From: an uncultured Paraprevotella sp.
Lineage (GTDB): Bacteria; Bacteroidota; Bacteroidia; Bacteroidales; Bacteroidaceae
NCBI GenBank assembly: GCA_900548345.1
Contig: URKA01000032.1
Location: 1-38,122 of the forward strand
Length of the DNA: 38,122 bases
Direction of reading: 5' to 3'
Position 1 is the stretch's first letter, and every line of letters begins with the position of its first letter. Of the stretch, positions 1-8,164 are shown one piece after another. Below the pieces are notes generated by a model that was given only the letters and a program-made list of their open reading frames with translations, was not told where the DNA came from and made no database searches. Made by a program: the position numbers and the translations under genes.

Positions 1-96
1 ACGGGATAATTTGCGAACCTGAAAAGAGTTCCCCCACTAATTTTCTACTGACCCCTGTTTTCTCTGGTTAGCGCTTCTTGTATCTGTTTTTTTAGT

Positions 97-104
97 TATC
101 TTTG
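97..104 (+). promoter_or_regulatory. Bacteroidetes -7 box for the HlyIII gene
   Basis: TATCTTTG matches the Bacteroidetes -7 consensus TAnnTTTG. A possible -33 TTG lies at 78-80 but the spacing (16) is shorter than the usual 19-21. Only 7 nt separate the box from the ATG at 112, so the transcript would have almost no leader. Confidence 0.5.
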
Positions 105-111
105 CCGTCCT

Positions 112-762
112 ATGGCAATCTTATATACAAAAGGAGAGGAAAGGACGAACAGTATTACCCACGGTGCGGGAATCGTTCTGGGAGTCGTGGCGGGGTGTGC
201 CTTGCTTGTGTACGCCTACCGGCACGACAATTCATGGATGGAATGGGGCATTTGGCTTTATCTGGCCGGAATGTTGGCTTCGTACGTTTCTTCTACGCTT
301 TACCATGCCTGTCGCTTGCGGAGCCGGTGGCGCGGGAGGCTGCGCAAATGGGACCATGCAGCCATCTACTGGCATATAGCAGGCAGTTATTCTCCGATAA
401 CGCTGATTGCCTTGCGCAATCATGGATATTGGGGCTGGGGCCTTTTCATCTTTGTATGGTCGTGTGCGATAGTGGGAACGGTGATGAGTTTCCGCAACCT
501 GAAAGAACACAGCAATGTGGAGACGGCCTGTTTTGTCCTGATGGGGCTTGTGATTCTGGTCGCATTCAAACCATTGTCGGATGCGGTGAGTCCAGACGCC
601 GTATGGTGGATTGTGGCGGAAGGTGTGTGCTACATCACCGGTTCGTTGTTTTACACCCTACACAAAAGGCGGTATATGCATTCCGTATTCCATGTTTTCG
701 TGCTGGGCGGTTCGGTATGCCACATCCTTGCCGTATGGGATATCCTGAAGACTTATATATAG
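112..762 (+). CDS. Hemolysin III / PAQR-family integral membrane protein
   Basis: This 216-residue protein belongs to the HlyIII (TrhA/YqfA, PAQR-like) family of seven-helix inner-membrane proteins. The visible family signatures are NSITHGAG near residue 13, STLYHAC near residue 61 and the C-terminal HSVFH...CH cluster, whose histidines form the putative metal site in PAQR proteins. Hydrophobic segments run through the whole chain and the length is normal for the family. Homologues have been linked to membrane-lipid homeostasis; haemolysis is a historical name and should not be taken as its role. It stands alone, convergent with trmD, with only 18 nt between the two stop codons. The start at 112 is chosen because it gives the family N-terminus; an overlapping reading frame at 102 has no such match. 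Confidence 0.9.
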   Translation: MAILYTKGEERTNSITHGAGIVLGVVAGCALLVYAYRHDNSWMEWGIWLYLAGMLASYVSSTLYHACRLRSRWRGRLRKWDHAAIYWHIAGSYSPITLIALRNHGYWGWGLFIFVWSCAIVGTVMSFRNLKEHSNVETACFVLMGLVILVAFKPLSDAVSPDAVWWIVAEGVCYITGSLFYTLHKRRYMHSVFHVFVLGGSVCHILAVWDILKTYI

Positions 763-780
763 CAGAGATTACGGGACGAT

Positions 781-1461
781 TCATTTCTTTCTCAGCAAAT
801 CCGGCCGCAATGCTTTCGTGCGTTCAAAGGATTGCTGGAGTTCCCACTCTTTGATTTTCGCCTCATGTCCGGACAGGAGGATGTCGGGAACTTTCCATCC
901 GTTGTATTCGGCCGGTCGTGTATATACCGGGGCTGCGAGCAGATTGTCCTGAAAAGAGTCGGAGAGTGCGCTCTGTTCGTCTCCGATAACTCCGGGGATG
1001 ATACGCACAATGGCGTCGGTCATCACGGCGGCGGCCAGTTCTCCGCCGGTCAGTACATAATCGCCGATGGAAACTTCCTTGGTAATCAGGTGCTCCCTGA
1101 TACGGTAATCTATTCCTTTATAATGTCCGCACAGGATTATCAGGTTCTGGCACAAGGACAGTGTGTTGGCCATCGGCTGGTCGAACTGTTCACCGTCCGG
1201 AGTGGTGAAGATGACTTCATCATAGTTTCTTTCCGCTTTCAATGCTGTGATACATCGGTCGATAGGTTCGCACTGCATGACCATACCTGCAAATCCGCCA
1301 AAAGGGTAGTCGTCTACGCGGCGGTACTTGTTGGTGGCGTAATCGCGCAGATTATGCAGATGAATTTCCGCCAGTCCTTTTTTTTGTGCGCGTCCCAGGA
1401 TGCTTTCCCGCACGAAGCCCTCAAGCAGTTCGGGCAAAACAGTGATGATGTCTATTCTCAT
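781..1461 (-). CDS. trmD: tRNA (guanine-N1)-methyltransferase TrmD
   Basis: TrmD methylates N1 of G37 in tRNAs using S-adenosylmethionine, which prevents +1 frameshifting. The 226-residue product starts MRIDIITVLPE, the standard TrmD N-terminus, and carries the trefoil-knot SAM-binding signatures LCGHYKGID and GDYVLTGGELAA. An in-frame start at 1512 would add 17 residues without family similarity and would lie upstream of the -7 box at 1490-1497, so the start at 1461 is preferred. It is not beside rimM, rpsP or rplS here: rpsP lies almost 30 kb away, so the classical rpsP-rimM-trmD-rplS operon is broken up, which is common in Bacteroidetes. Confidence 0.95.
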   Translation of the reverse strand: MRIDIITVLPELLEGFVRESILGRAQKKGLAEIHLHNLRDYATNKYRRVDDYPFGGFAGMVMQCEPIDRCITALKAERNYDEVIFTTPDGEQFDQPMANTLSLCQNLIILCGHYKGIDYRIREHLITKEVSIGDYVLTGGELAAAVMTDAIVRIIPGVIGDEQSALSDSFQDNLLAAPVYTRPAEYNGWKVPDILLSGHEAKIKEWELQQSFERTKALRPDLLRKK

Positions 1462-1489
1462 GAAATATGGTCTTCTGATTAATCCGGTG

Positions 1490-1497
1490 CAAAAATA
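1490..1497 (-). promoter_or_regulatory. -7 box upstream of trmD
   Basis: On the minus strand this reads TATTTTTG, matching TAnnTTTG. A TTCG that could act as a degenerate -33 element lies 19 bp further upstream. It implies a leader of roughly 25 nt for trmD. Confidence 0.5.
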
Positions 1498-1582
1498 ATG
1501 ATTTTGCGGCATATATCGAAAAAAAGAAAGGGCTGTACGGCAAAAATATGCCGGTTGTGGGCGAAGGCTGTTCCGGACAGCG

Positions 1583-1626
1583 AAAAAAAACGAGGGGAGG
1601 CGGTTTTATGATTCGCGCCTCCCCTT
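1583..1626 (-). terminator. Intrinsic terminator after RNase G
   Basis: A perfect 10-bp GC-rich stem (1593-1602 with 1616-1625, AGGGGAGGCG/CGCCTCCCCT) is followed on the minus strand by eight consecutive T (A run at 1583-1590). It lies directly after the rng stop codon. Confidence 0.85.
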
Positions 1627-1630
1627 GGTT

Positions 1631-3208
1631 TCAATGATTGATTTCAATCTCTTCCTTCATGTCTATTTCCTGTCCGTCCTTATTGTAGAATTCATATTGC
1701 AGAAAGCCTAATTTCTGGCTGGGTACTATTTTGACCCCCAGGCCGTATTTCATCTGCCATTTACGTTTTAATGATATGAATCCCTGATTGATATAGGCGG
1801 CCACGTAGGGGTGGACGTGAAGAGTGAAATTCTTAATGTCTAACTTGTTGACCAGAGTGCTGACCTTGTTTTCCAGTACGTCCGTAAATAAGAAACTGGA
1901 TTTTATCGTTCCTTTACCGAAACAAGTGGGGCATACTTCATCTACGGTGACATCCATTACGGGGCGCACGCGTTGGCGTGTAATCTGCATAAGTCCGAAT
2001 TTGCTCAGAGGAAGTATGTTATGGCGGGCGCGGTCTTTCTTCATGTTTTCACACATGCGTTCGTACAGTTTTTGCCTGTCTTCCGCCACATTCATGTCAA
2101 TGAAGTCAACCACAATGATACCTCCCATGTCGCGCAGGCGGAGCTGTCGGGCCAGCTCGTCGGCGGCACCAAGGTTGACATCCAGAGCATTGGCTTCTTG
2201 TCCGTCTTTGGACTTGGAACGGTTTCCGCTGTTGACATCCACCACATGCAATGCTTCGGTATGTTCAATGATTAAATATGCTCCGTGCTTGTATGACACA
2301 GCCTTTCCAAACGACGATTTGATTTGTTTGGTCACCTCAAAGTTGTCAAAGATAGGAAGTTTACCTGTGTATTGCTTGACAATGCCCGCGCTTTCGGGAG
2401 CTATCAGCGTCACATAATCCTTTACTTCATTGTAAATCTCCGTATCGTTGATATAGATGTTCTGATAGGACGGGTTGAACAAATCTCTCAGCATGGCTAC
2501 CATCCGGCTGGTTTCTTCAAATACCAGCGTGGGCAGCTTTGCGGCCTTTTGTGCCTTTGCAATACTGTCTTCGCACCTTTTGACCAATACTTTGAGCTCA
2601 GAGTCGAGTTCAGCGACCCGTTTTCCTTCGGCCACGGTCCTGACAATCACACCGAAGTTTTTCGGTTTGATACTTTGAATCAGTTGTTTCAGACGTGCGC
2701 GTTCTTCGGCAGACTTTATTTTGGATGAGACCGAAACCTTGTCATGGAAAGGCATCAGTACCAAGAATCTTCCGGGGAAGGACAGTTCGCATGTCAGTCG
2801 CGGCCCTTTTGTCGAGATGGGTTCTTTAACAATCTGTACCAATATCTCTTGTCCGGATTGGAGGATGTTCTGCACACTGCCTTCCTTTTCCAGTTCCGGC
2901 ATCATCGTGGCTTTGGATATCGGGAACAGCTTTTTCTTGTCGCTTGTTACTTGTTTAAGGTATTTTGCATAGGAATGGAACTTTGGACCAAGATCAAGGT
3001 AATGCAAGAAAGCATCGCGCTCATAGCCCACATTCACGAAACATGCATTCAGTCCCGGCATCAGTTTCCTGACCTTGGCCAAATACACATTACCCACCGC
3101 AAAAGAGGCCGTACGGCCTTCTTTCTGAAATTCCACAAGCCTTTTGTCTTCCAATAAGGCGATGGAAATTTCCTTGGGTTGGACATCTACGATTATTTCG
3201 CTCGTCAT
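1631..3208 (-). CDS. rng: Ribonuclease E/G family endoribonuclease
   Basis: A single-strand-specific endoribonuclease of the RNase E/G family, involved in rRNA 5'-end maturation and mRNA turnover. The 525-residue length fits RNase G and lacks the long degradosome scaffold tail of RNase E. The N-terminal S1-like RNA-binding domain covers about residues 35-130. The two metal-binding aspartates appear as D324 in HVVDVNSG and D368 in VVDFIDM, and the zinc-link cysteines as CPTC at 426-429. It follows the HU/COX24-like transcription unit in the same direction but a 17-bp stem terminator separates them. I could not find a convincing TAnnTTTG box directly before it, so read-through from HU may contribute. 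Confidence 0.95.
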   Translation of the reverse strand: MTSEIIVDVQPKEISIALLEDKRLVEFQKEGRTASFAVGNVYLAKVRKLMPGLNACFVNVGYERDAFLHYLDLGPKFHSYAKYLKQVTSDKKKLFPISKATMMPELEKEGSVQNILQSGQEILVQIVKEPISTKGPRLTCELSFPGRFLVLMPFHDKVSVSSKIKSAEERARLKQLIQSIKPKNFGVIVRTVAEGKRVAELDSELKVLVKRCEDSIAKAQKAAKLPTLVFEETSRMVAMLRDLFNPSYQNIYINDTEIYNEVKDYVTLIAPESAGIVKQYTGKLPIFDNFEVTKQIKSSFGKAVSYKHGAYLIIEHTEALHVVDVNSGNRSKSKDGQEANALDVNLGAADELARQLRLRDMGGIIVVDFIDMNVAEDRQKLYERMCENMKKDRARHNILPLSKFGLMQITRQRVRPVMDVTVDEVCPTCFGKGTIKSSFLFTDVLENKVSTLVNKLDIKNFTLHVHPYVAAYINQGFISLKRKWQMKYGLGVKIVPSQKLGFLQYEFYNKDGQEIDMKEEIEINH

Positions 3209-3252
3209 TCTTGTAAAATTACATTTCTAATCTTAATTCCTCATCGTATCCA

Positions 3253-3307
3253 AACAAAAAACAAACTTGCCGGATATACAAAAGCCCGCACAAGTTTGTT
3301 TTTTGTT
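3253..3307 (-). terminator. 17-bp stem terminator between the COX24-like gene and rng
   Basis: A perfect 17-bp inverted repeat (3253-3269 with 3291-3307) has an A/T-rich outer part, giving a U-rich 3' arm on either strand. It lies 22 nt downstream of the small basic peptide gene and probably ends the HU transcript, perhaps leakily because rng follows. Confidence 0.75.
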
Positions 3308-3329
3308 CATGCTTACAGACAAGCGTTGG

Positions 3330-3419
3330 CTACTTGCTCTTATGTCTGTTTTTTCTCAGTCTTTTCTTCCGTTTGTGAGTAGCCATTTTGTGTCTTTTCT
3401 TTTTCTTTCCGCTTGGCAT
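3330..3419 (-). CDS. 29-residue AURKAIP1/COX24 (mS38-like) basic protein
   Basis: A complete 29-codon frame reads from ATG at 3419 to TAG at 3330. The peptide begins MPSGKKKKRHKM and 16 of its 29 residues are Lys or Arg, with three more His. This matches the tiny Bacteroidetes proteins annotated as AURKAIP1/COX24-domain, related to the mitochondrial small-subunit protein mS38, so ribosome association is the likely role (established for the mitochondrial relative, inferred here). It lies 55 nt downstream of the HU gene on the same strand, before a strong terminator, which suggests co-transcription with HU. It is too short to be found by ordinary length cut-offs. Confidence 0.85.
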   Translation of the reverse strand: MPSGKKKKRHKMATHKRKKRLRKNRHKSK

Positions 3420-3474
3420 AGCTTTAATTTTTTATAAGTTAATAATGTAGTTTGTAGTCTTGGTTATGAGGATA

Positions 3475-3753
3475 TTATTTCTTTACGGCATCCACAAAAA
3501 CCTTTGCAGGTTTGAATGCGGGAATGTTATGCTCGTCAATAATAATTGTTGTATTCTTAGAAATGTTGCGTGCAGTCTTCTTAGCTCTTTTCTTCAAGAT
3601 GAAGCTACCGAAACCGCGAAGGTATACGTTCTCTTCATTTGCAATCAAAGACTCTTTAACTGAATCCATAAAAGCTTCGACTGTGGTCAGTACCGTGGCT
3701 TTATCAATGCCAGTCTTCTTTGAAATCTCGTTTACAATATCTGCTTTTGTCAT
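3475..3753 (-). CDS. HU/IHF-family nucleoid DNA-binding protein
   Basis: A 92-residue histone-like protein that bends DNA and compacts the nucleoid. It begins MTKADIVNEISKKTG, the usual HU dimerisation helices, then GFGSF at about residues 47-51 and the basic beta-arm region ending in a PAFKPAKVF segment that is typical of HU/IHF. The length is normal. It is transcribed divergently from mutY, with the two -7 boxes about 80 bp apart, and is followed by the COX24-like ribosomal peptide. I cannot tell HU from IHF subunit by sequence alone. Confidence 0.93.
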   Translation of the reverse strand: MTKADIVNEISKKTGIDKATVLTTVEAFMDSVKESLIANEENVYLRGFGSFILKKRAKKTARNISKNTTIIIDEHNIPAFKPAKVFVDAVKK

Positions 3754-3806
3754 CTTTTTGTAAAAATAAAGGTTTGTATTCGTCTAATTCCTAATTTTTT
3801 GGAATG

Positions 3807-3814
3807 CAAATATA
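3807..3814 (-). promoter_or_regulatory. -7 box for the HU gene
   Basis: On the minus strand this reads TATATTTG, a TAnnTTTG match about 54 nt before the HU start codon, with a degenerate TTTC -33 element roughly 19 bp upstream. Confidence 0.6.
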
Positions 3815-3864
3815 TAGCTTTTTGACAAGGAAAGAAAATATATCGTTAAAAAAATCTCGTTTTT

Positions 3865-3898
3865 TTTGTTTTTAGGCCCCATAAAAGCCTTATTTTTG
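3865..3898 (+). promoter_or_regulatory. Promoter of mutY
   Basis: TTTG at 3865-3868 and TATTTTTG at 3891-3898, separated by 22 bp, resemble the Bacteroidetes -33/-7 promoter. The position inside the longest upstream reading frame decides that mutY starts at 3914 or 3926, not 3866. Confidence 0.6.
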
Positions 3899-3913
3899 CA
3901 TTGTTTTATTCAG

Positions 3914-5020
3914 ATGCAGCTGTTTATGGATGGATTTTTTGCACATCGGCTTTTAACATGGTATGCCGGACACCGCAGGTTTTTTCCTTGGAGAGACACG
4001 CGTAATCCTTATATGATATGGATTTCCGAGATAATCCTCCAACAAACCCGTGTCAGTCAGGGGTATGATTATTTCGTGCGCTTCATAGAGCGTTTCCCGG
4101 ATGTGGAAACGCTGGCGGAGGCCACGGAAGATGACGTACTCAAGTGCTGGCAGGGATTGGGATATTATTCAAGGGCCCGCAATCTGCATTGTGCCGCACG
4201 GCAGATTGTCGCGGCCGGAAAGTTTCCGGACGACTATGAAAATATCAGGAGGCTAAAAGGAGTGGGCGATTATACGGCGGCGGCCATCGCGTCATTTGCA
4301 TTCGGACTGCCTTATGCTGTGGTGGACGGCAATGTCTATCGTGTGCTTTCACGCTATTTCGGTATAACGGAACCTATCGACACCACGGCCGGGAAAAAAT
4401 ATTTTGCCGGATTTGCACGCAGCTTGTTGCCCGAAGGAGCGGAAGGGGCGGATTACAATCAGGCCATAATGGATTTCGGTGCCCTGCAATGTGTGCCACG
4501 TTCGCCTCTTTGTGCCGAATGCCCGTTTGCAGACAGTTGCATGGCATACCGGATGAACGGCGTACACGACTTGCCGGTGAAGTCCAGAACATTGAAGGTC
4601 AGTGAGCGATACCTACATTATATATATATACAGGCGGAAGGCGAAGCCGCATTTTTCCGTCGTGAAGGGAAGGATATATGGAAGGGGCTTTACGAGCCCT
4701 TCCTGATAGAGACCGGTACACCGTATACAACTACAGATTTGTTTACAGGCGACTTGTTGCCGGATTTTGTGAGGCAAGAAGGGTCAGAATGGCGCGTATT
4801 GCAGGAGAACGTGCGTCATCAGCTTACCCACCGCACCTTGATTTGTAACTTCTATCGTCTTGACTTGAAAAAGAAACCACTGTCAAAGGATTTTGGCAGG
4901 GATGTGTTTTGGGTCAGCCGGGAAGAAATATCCCGGTATGCCGTTCCCCGTCTTGTTTCCGTACTCTTCGAACGGAGCGGGCTTATGCCTTCCGATTCCG
5001 GTGAAGATAGAGAAAAATAA
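3914..5020 (+). CDS. mutY: A/G-specific adenine DNA glycosylase MutY
   Basis: MutY removes adenine mispaired with 8-oxoguanine in base-excision repair. The N-terminal HhH-GPD domain shows WISEIILQQTRV (catalytic Glu), LKGVGDYTAAAI (helix-hairpin-helix) and AVVDGNVYRVLSR (catalytic Asp). The 4Fe-4S loop is intact as C-X6-C-X2-C-X5-C (CVPRSPLC..C.....C). The last ~130 residues form the NUDIX-like 8-oxoG recognition domain, including HQLTHRTL. Product length from 3914 is 368 residues, normal for MutY. A start at 3926 is also possible; a start at 3866 is excluded by the promoter. The gene precedes ssb and is read divergently from HU. Confidence 0.95.
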   Translation: MQLFMDGFFAHRLLTWYAGHRRFFPWRDTRNPYMIWISEIILQQTRVSQGYDYFVRFIERFPDVETLAEATEDDVLKCWQGLGYYSRARNLHCAARQIVAAGKFPDDYENIRRLKGVGDYTAAAIASFAFGLPYAVVDGNVYRVLSRYFGITEPIDTTAGKKYFAGFARSLLPEGAEGADYNQAIMDFGALQCVPRSPLCAECPFADSCMAYRMNGVHDLPVKSRTLKVSERYLHYIYIQAEGEAAFFRREGKDIWKGLYEPFLIETGTPYTTTDLFTGDLLPDFVRQEGSEWRVLQENVRHQLTHRTLICNFYRLDLKKKPLSKDFGRDVFWVSREEISRYAVPRLVSVLFERSGLMPSDSGEDREK

Positions 5021-5028
5021 GGTTTATA

Positions 5029-5060
5029 CTTGTGGAAGACGAGATTATTCCGTATCTTTG
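5029..5060 (+). promoter_or_regulatory. Promoter of the ssb-gldE-PPTase operon
   Basis: CTTG at 5029-5032 and TATCTTTG at 5053-5060 are separated by 20 bp, an excellent match to the Bacteroidetes TTTG-N19-21-TAnnTTTG promoter. The ssb start lies 24 nt after the -7 box. Confidence 0.75.
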
Positions 5061-5084
5061 GGCAATTTTTAAAAGTAAGATATT

Positions 5085-5513
5085 ATGTCATTAAATAAGG
5101 TAATGCTAATCGGTAACGTGGGGAAAGAGCCCGAAGTGCGTTATTTGGACAATGGAGTGGCTGTGGCGTCTGTGGTGATGGCCACTTCGGAAAGAGGATA
5201 CCGGCTTCAGAACGGTACGGAAGTTCCGGAACGGACGGAATGGCATAACGTGGTTTTGTGGAGAGGCCTTGCCGAGACCGTGGAAAAATACGTGCATAAG
5301 GGTGACAAACTGTTCATCGAAGGTAAGATCCGGTCACGTTCGTACGATGACCAGAATGGTACGAAGCGCTACATCACGGAGATTTTCGCCGACAATATGG
5401 AAATGCTCACTCCGCGCAGCAACAGCACACAAAATGCCGCACAGGCCGAGGCTCCGTCACGGCCTGCCCAACAGCAACAACCTGTCGGCAATAAAGAAGA
5501 CTTGCCGTTTTAA
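5085..5513 (+). CDS. ssb: Single-stranded DNA-binding protein
   Basis: SSB coats single-stranded DNA during replication, recombination and repair, and recruits partner proteins through its C-terminal tip. The 142-residue product starts MSLNKVMLIGNVGKEPEVRY, the standard SSB N-terminus; the OB fold covers residues 1-110 with WHNVVLWRGLAE in the middle. A disordered Gln/Pro/Ala-rich linker leads to the acidic tip EDLPF, so the partner-binding end is intact. It is the first gene of an operon with gldE (22 nt gap) and lies directly after mutY, another repair gene. Confidence 0.97.
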   Translation: MSLNKVMLIGNVGKEPEVRYLDNGVAVASVVMATSERGYRLQNGTEVPERTEWHNVVLWRGLAETVEKYVHKGDKLFIEGKIRSRSYDDQNGTKRYITEIFADNMEMLTPRSNSTQNAAQAEAPSRPAQQQQPVGNKEDLPF

Positions 5514-5535
5514 AGTATAATTAAAATAAATTGTT

Positions 5536-6891
5536 TTGGACCCAGACGCGTTTTTATCCCAATTGAGTGATTTATTCAGTAATATAACAATCATGTCTCC
5601 CGATGCGGGAGCCATGATTGCTTTTGTTTTGGCTGTATTGTTGTTGGCTTGTTCTGGCTTTGTGTCGGCATCGGAGATTGCTTTCTTTTCCTTGTCGCCG
5701 ACAGATATCAGTACGATAGAGGAAAACAAGCATTCGTCAGACAGTAAGATAGTCGAGTTAAAGAATGATTCGGAACGGTTGCTTGCCACGATACTCATCT
5801 CCAACAATTTCGTCAACGTGGCCATTATCATGTTGCTGAATTCCTTTTTTTCCGAAGTGCTGGACTTTGGCGGGAGTGATTTCCTGGAGTTCTTTTTCAT
5901 GACTGTCCTCCTGACTTTCCTGTTGCTCCTGTTCGGCGAAATCATGCCGAAGATATATTCGGCACAGCACACACTCTCGTTCTGCCGCATGGTAGCTCCT
6001 GTTTTCGTGGTCATTGAAAAGCTCTTCTGGCCCATGGCATCGTTACTGGTAAGCTCCAAGAAGCTGGCTACCAAGGTCGTGCAAACGGAAAACCGTGTAA
6101 TTTCTGTAGACGAGCTTGAACAGGCGCTTGAACTGACTGACAAGAAAGACATCGCCGAAGAGCAGAATATGCTGGAGGGTATTATCCGTTTTGGCGGTGA
6201 GATGGCGCGTGAAATCATGACTCCGCGCATGGATGTGGTAGACCTCGACATGAACACGCCCTATCCTGAAGTGTTGAAATGTATTGTGGAGAACAATTAT
6301 TCTCGCATCCCCGTGTATGCCGGTTCTAAAGACAATATAAAAGGTGTGCTGTACATCAAGGACCTGTTGCCTCATCTGAACAAACCGGTCAACTTCAGGT
6401 GGCAGTCGTTGATACGTCCGCCTTATTTTGTTCCCGAAACAAAGATGATTGACGACCTTCTGCGGGATTTCCAGACCAACAAGGTGCATATCGCCATTGT
6501 GGTGGACGAGTTTGGCGGAACATCGGGTATCGTGACCATGGAAGACATTATCGAAGAAATCGTAGGGGAAATCAACGATGAATACGATGAGGAGGAACGA
6601 CAGTATATCAAACTCGGCAACAACACATACGTCTTCGAAGGAAAGGTGTTGCTTACCGACTTCTTCCGTATCATGGAACTTGACGATGACTTTTTTGAAA
6701 AAGTGGAAGGAGAGGCAGATACTCTGGCCGGCTTGCTGTTGGAAATCAAGGGGGAGTTTCCTGTGCTTAATGAGGTAATCAAATACAAGAATTACAAGTT
6801 TGAAGTGCTTGAGATGAACGACCGCCGCATCAAGAAAATCAAGGTCACCGTAAAATCATCCGCCGCCGACGGCAATAAGTCACACTCCTGA
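5536..6891 (+). CDS. gldE: GldE-like CNNM/CBS-domain membrane protein
   Basis: A 451-residue CorC/CNNM-type membrane protein. An N-terminal DUF21/CNNM transmembrane domain covers about residues 20-190, with hydrophobic helices and the family motif ASEIAFFSLSPTDI. A CBS pair spans about 210-340 (MTPRMDVVDLDM ... VVDEFGGTSGIVTMEDIIEEIVGE), and a CorC/HlyC C-terminal domain about 350-440. In Flavobacterium the orthologue GldE supports gliding and type IX secretion; in non-gliding Bacteroides the role is unclear and metal-ion transport is the other possibility. The likely start is TTG at 5536, which gives the MDPDAFLSQL N-terminus common in Bacteroides homologues; an ATG at 5593 would shorten it by 19 residues. 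It sits between ssb and a PPTase gene. Confidence 0.88.
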   Translation: MDPDAFLSQLSDLFSNITIMSPDAGAMIAFVLAVLLLACSGFVSASEIAFFSLSPTDISTIEENKHSSDSKIVELKNDSERLLATILISNNFVNVAIIMLLNSFFSEVLDFGGSDFLEFFFMTVLLTFLLLLFGEIMPKIYSAQHTLSFCRMVAPVFVVIEKLFWPMASLLVSSKKLATKVVQTENRVISVDELEQALELTDKKDIAEEQNMLEGIIRFGGEMAREIMTPRMDVVDLDMNTPYPEVLKCIVENNYSRIPVYAGSKDNIKGVLYIKDLLPHLNKPVNFRWQSLIRPPYFVPETKMIDDLLRDFQTNKVHIAIVVDEFGGTSGIVTMEDIIEEIVGEINDEYDEEERQYIKLGNNTYVFEGKVLLTDFFRIMELDDDFFEKVEGEADTLAGLLLEIKGEFPVLNEVIKYKNYKFEVLEMNDRRIKKIKVTVKSSAADGNKSHS

Positions 6892-6896
6892 CCGTC

Positions 6897-7556
6897 ATGC
6901 CATTCTTTCGTGAAATATCCGGTGAGGGATTCCGTGGGGGAATATGGAAGATTGCCGAGTCGTGGGAAGAATTGTGCGGTCTTCTGCCAAGGGAAGACTA
7001 TCACCGTACCCACATCCTGCAATGCTTCAGGCTTGAGAAGCGGCGTCTGGAATATGCGGCCGTACGCGCCCTGCTGTTTACATTGACAGGAGAAGACAGG
7101 GAAGTGCTTTATCATCCTTCGGGCCGCCCTTATTTTTCAGCCTCATCGTGTCATTTGTCCATATCCCATACAGCCGGATATGTCGCCGTTCTGTTGTCAC
7201 AGGAAGGGCGTGCCGGTGTCGACATAGAGGCTTGTTCGTCCCGTGTATTGCGGTTAAAGAAACATATTGCAGGCGCTGAGGAGCATGAGGCCGAAGGGAT
7301 GTTTGCGCTGTTGTTGCATTGGTCGGCCAAGGAAACAGCTTTTAAGATTCTGGACGAAGAAGGTATAGACTTCACCAGACATCTGACTGTGCGGAATTTT
7401 TCCTGTACGGCCGACGAACAGTTTCCCGATGCGCAGGGAAACTTTGATTTGTCATACCGCCTGAATGAAGGGCGGAACGGTGTGTTCCACATCAGTTATC
7501 TGACCACACGTGATTTTGTGCTGACCTACTCTGTGGAGAGGCGTACGGGGGCGTAG
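6897..7556 (+). CDS. 4'-phosphopantetheinyl transferase superfamily protein
   Basis: This enzyme transfers 4'-phosphopantetheine from CoA to a serine of acyl-carrier-type proteins. In its 219 residues the two diagnostic motifs are present: GVDIE near residue 105, whose acidic residues bind magnesium, and WSAKETAFK near residue 142. The preceding SISHT is the usual Sfp-type CoA-binding segment. The size and two-motif layout fit the Sfp/Gsp type rather than the small AcpS type. It starts 5 nt after gldE and is the third gene of the ssb operon. Its carrier protein is not in the window. Confidence 0.88.
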   Translation: MPFFREISGEGFRGGIWKIAESWEELCGLLPREDYHRTHILQCFRLEKRRLEYAAVRALLFTLTGEDREVLYHPSGRPYFSASSCHLSISHTAGYVAVLLSQEGRAGVDIEACSSRVLRLKKHIAGAEEHEAEGMFALLLHWSAKETAFKILDEEGIDFTRHLTVRNFSCTADEQFPDAQGNFDLSYRLNEGRNGVFHISYLTTRDFVLTYSVERRTGA

Positions 7557-7615
7557 ACCGGACGAAACCCATGTCTTGTCCGGCAGTCTTCATGTGCTTT
7601 TTGCGTTTGCTTTTC

Positions 7616-8152
7616 CTATTTTTCCTTATTCTTTTTTACGGAGAAGTCGTAAGCCTTTATATCGCCGTAAGAGTTTACGCTGTCTTGTGTCGTATCCACA
7701 AGGATGTATTCTCCTGGTGCCAGAGGAGCTTTTGGTGTGATGGCAAACCCCATATCCGGAAGGTTTTCTATCTTGAATCCGTCCAGGTTCACACGCATGT
7801 AATCACAATCTTTCACGTCGGGCTTCGGCATCCGGCGGTATTCTTTTTTACCTTTCAGACGGAGCAGGACATAATCATTCAGCGTTTGTGTGCGTGGATA
7901 GATGGCGAACTTGGGGCACTCGTCCGTTGTTTGTCTGGCATGTGCCCCCCAGAAGTAACGGATCGGTTTCCTGCCCACATTGATACCTTGAATGTCCCAT
8001 CCCTGTTTCACTTCGGTCTGACTGGTGACTGTGCGCATCGGGAATGCGGTTTCTCCTACATAAATAAATACGGTAGGGGCGGGCTGTTTCATTTGTGCTG
8101 AAGTATGGATACAGGCAAACATGACGAGCCATAAGGAAAAAATCTTCTTCAT
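7616..8152 (-). CDS. Secreted protein of unknown function
   Basis: I do not recognise this 178-residue protein. It begins with a clear Sec signal peptide (MKKIFSLWLVMFACIHTSAQ) that ends in an SAQ-type cleavage site, so it should be periplasmic or outer-membrane associated. The mature part is mainly beta-strand-like with the pattern PGEYILVDTT near the C-terminus and no transmembrane segment. It starts 12 nt after the stop of the B3/B4-domain gene and is the last member of a three-gene set with the porin. A role linked to the porin is possible but not shown. Confidence 0.75.
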   Translation of the reverse strand: MKKIFSLWLVMFACIHTSAQMKQPAPTVFIYVGETAFPMRTVTSQTEVKQGWDIQGINVGRKPIRYFWGAHARQTTDECPKFAIYPRTQTLNDYVLLRLKGKKEYRRMPKPDVKDCDYMRVNLDGFKIENLPDMGFAITPKAPLAPGEYILVDTTQDSVNSYGDIKAYDFSVKKNKEK

Positions 8153-8164
8153 GTAAAAATGGTT

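Noticed and set aside
7557..7615. Terminator between the PPTase gene and the convergent secreted-protein gene
   Set aside because: Only a 6-bp CCGGAC/GTCCGG stem with a 14-nt loop is present and no T run follows.
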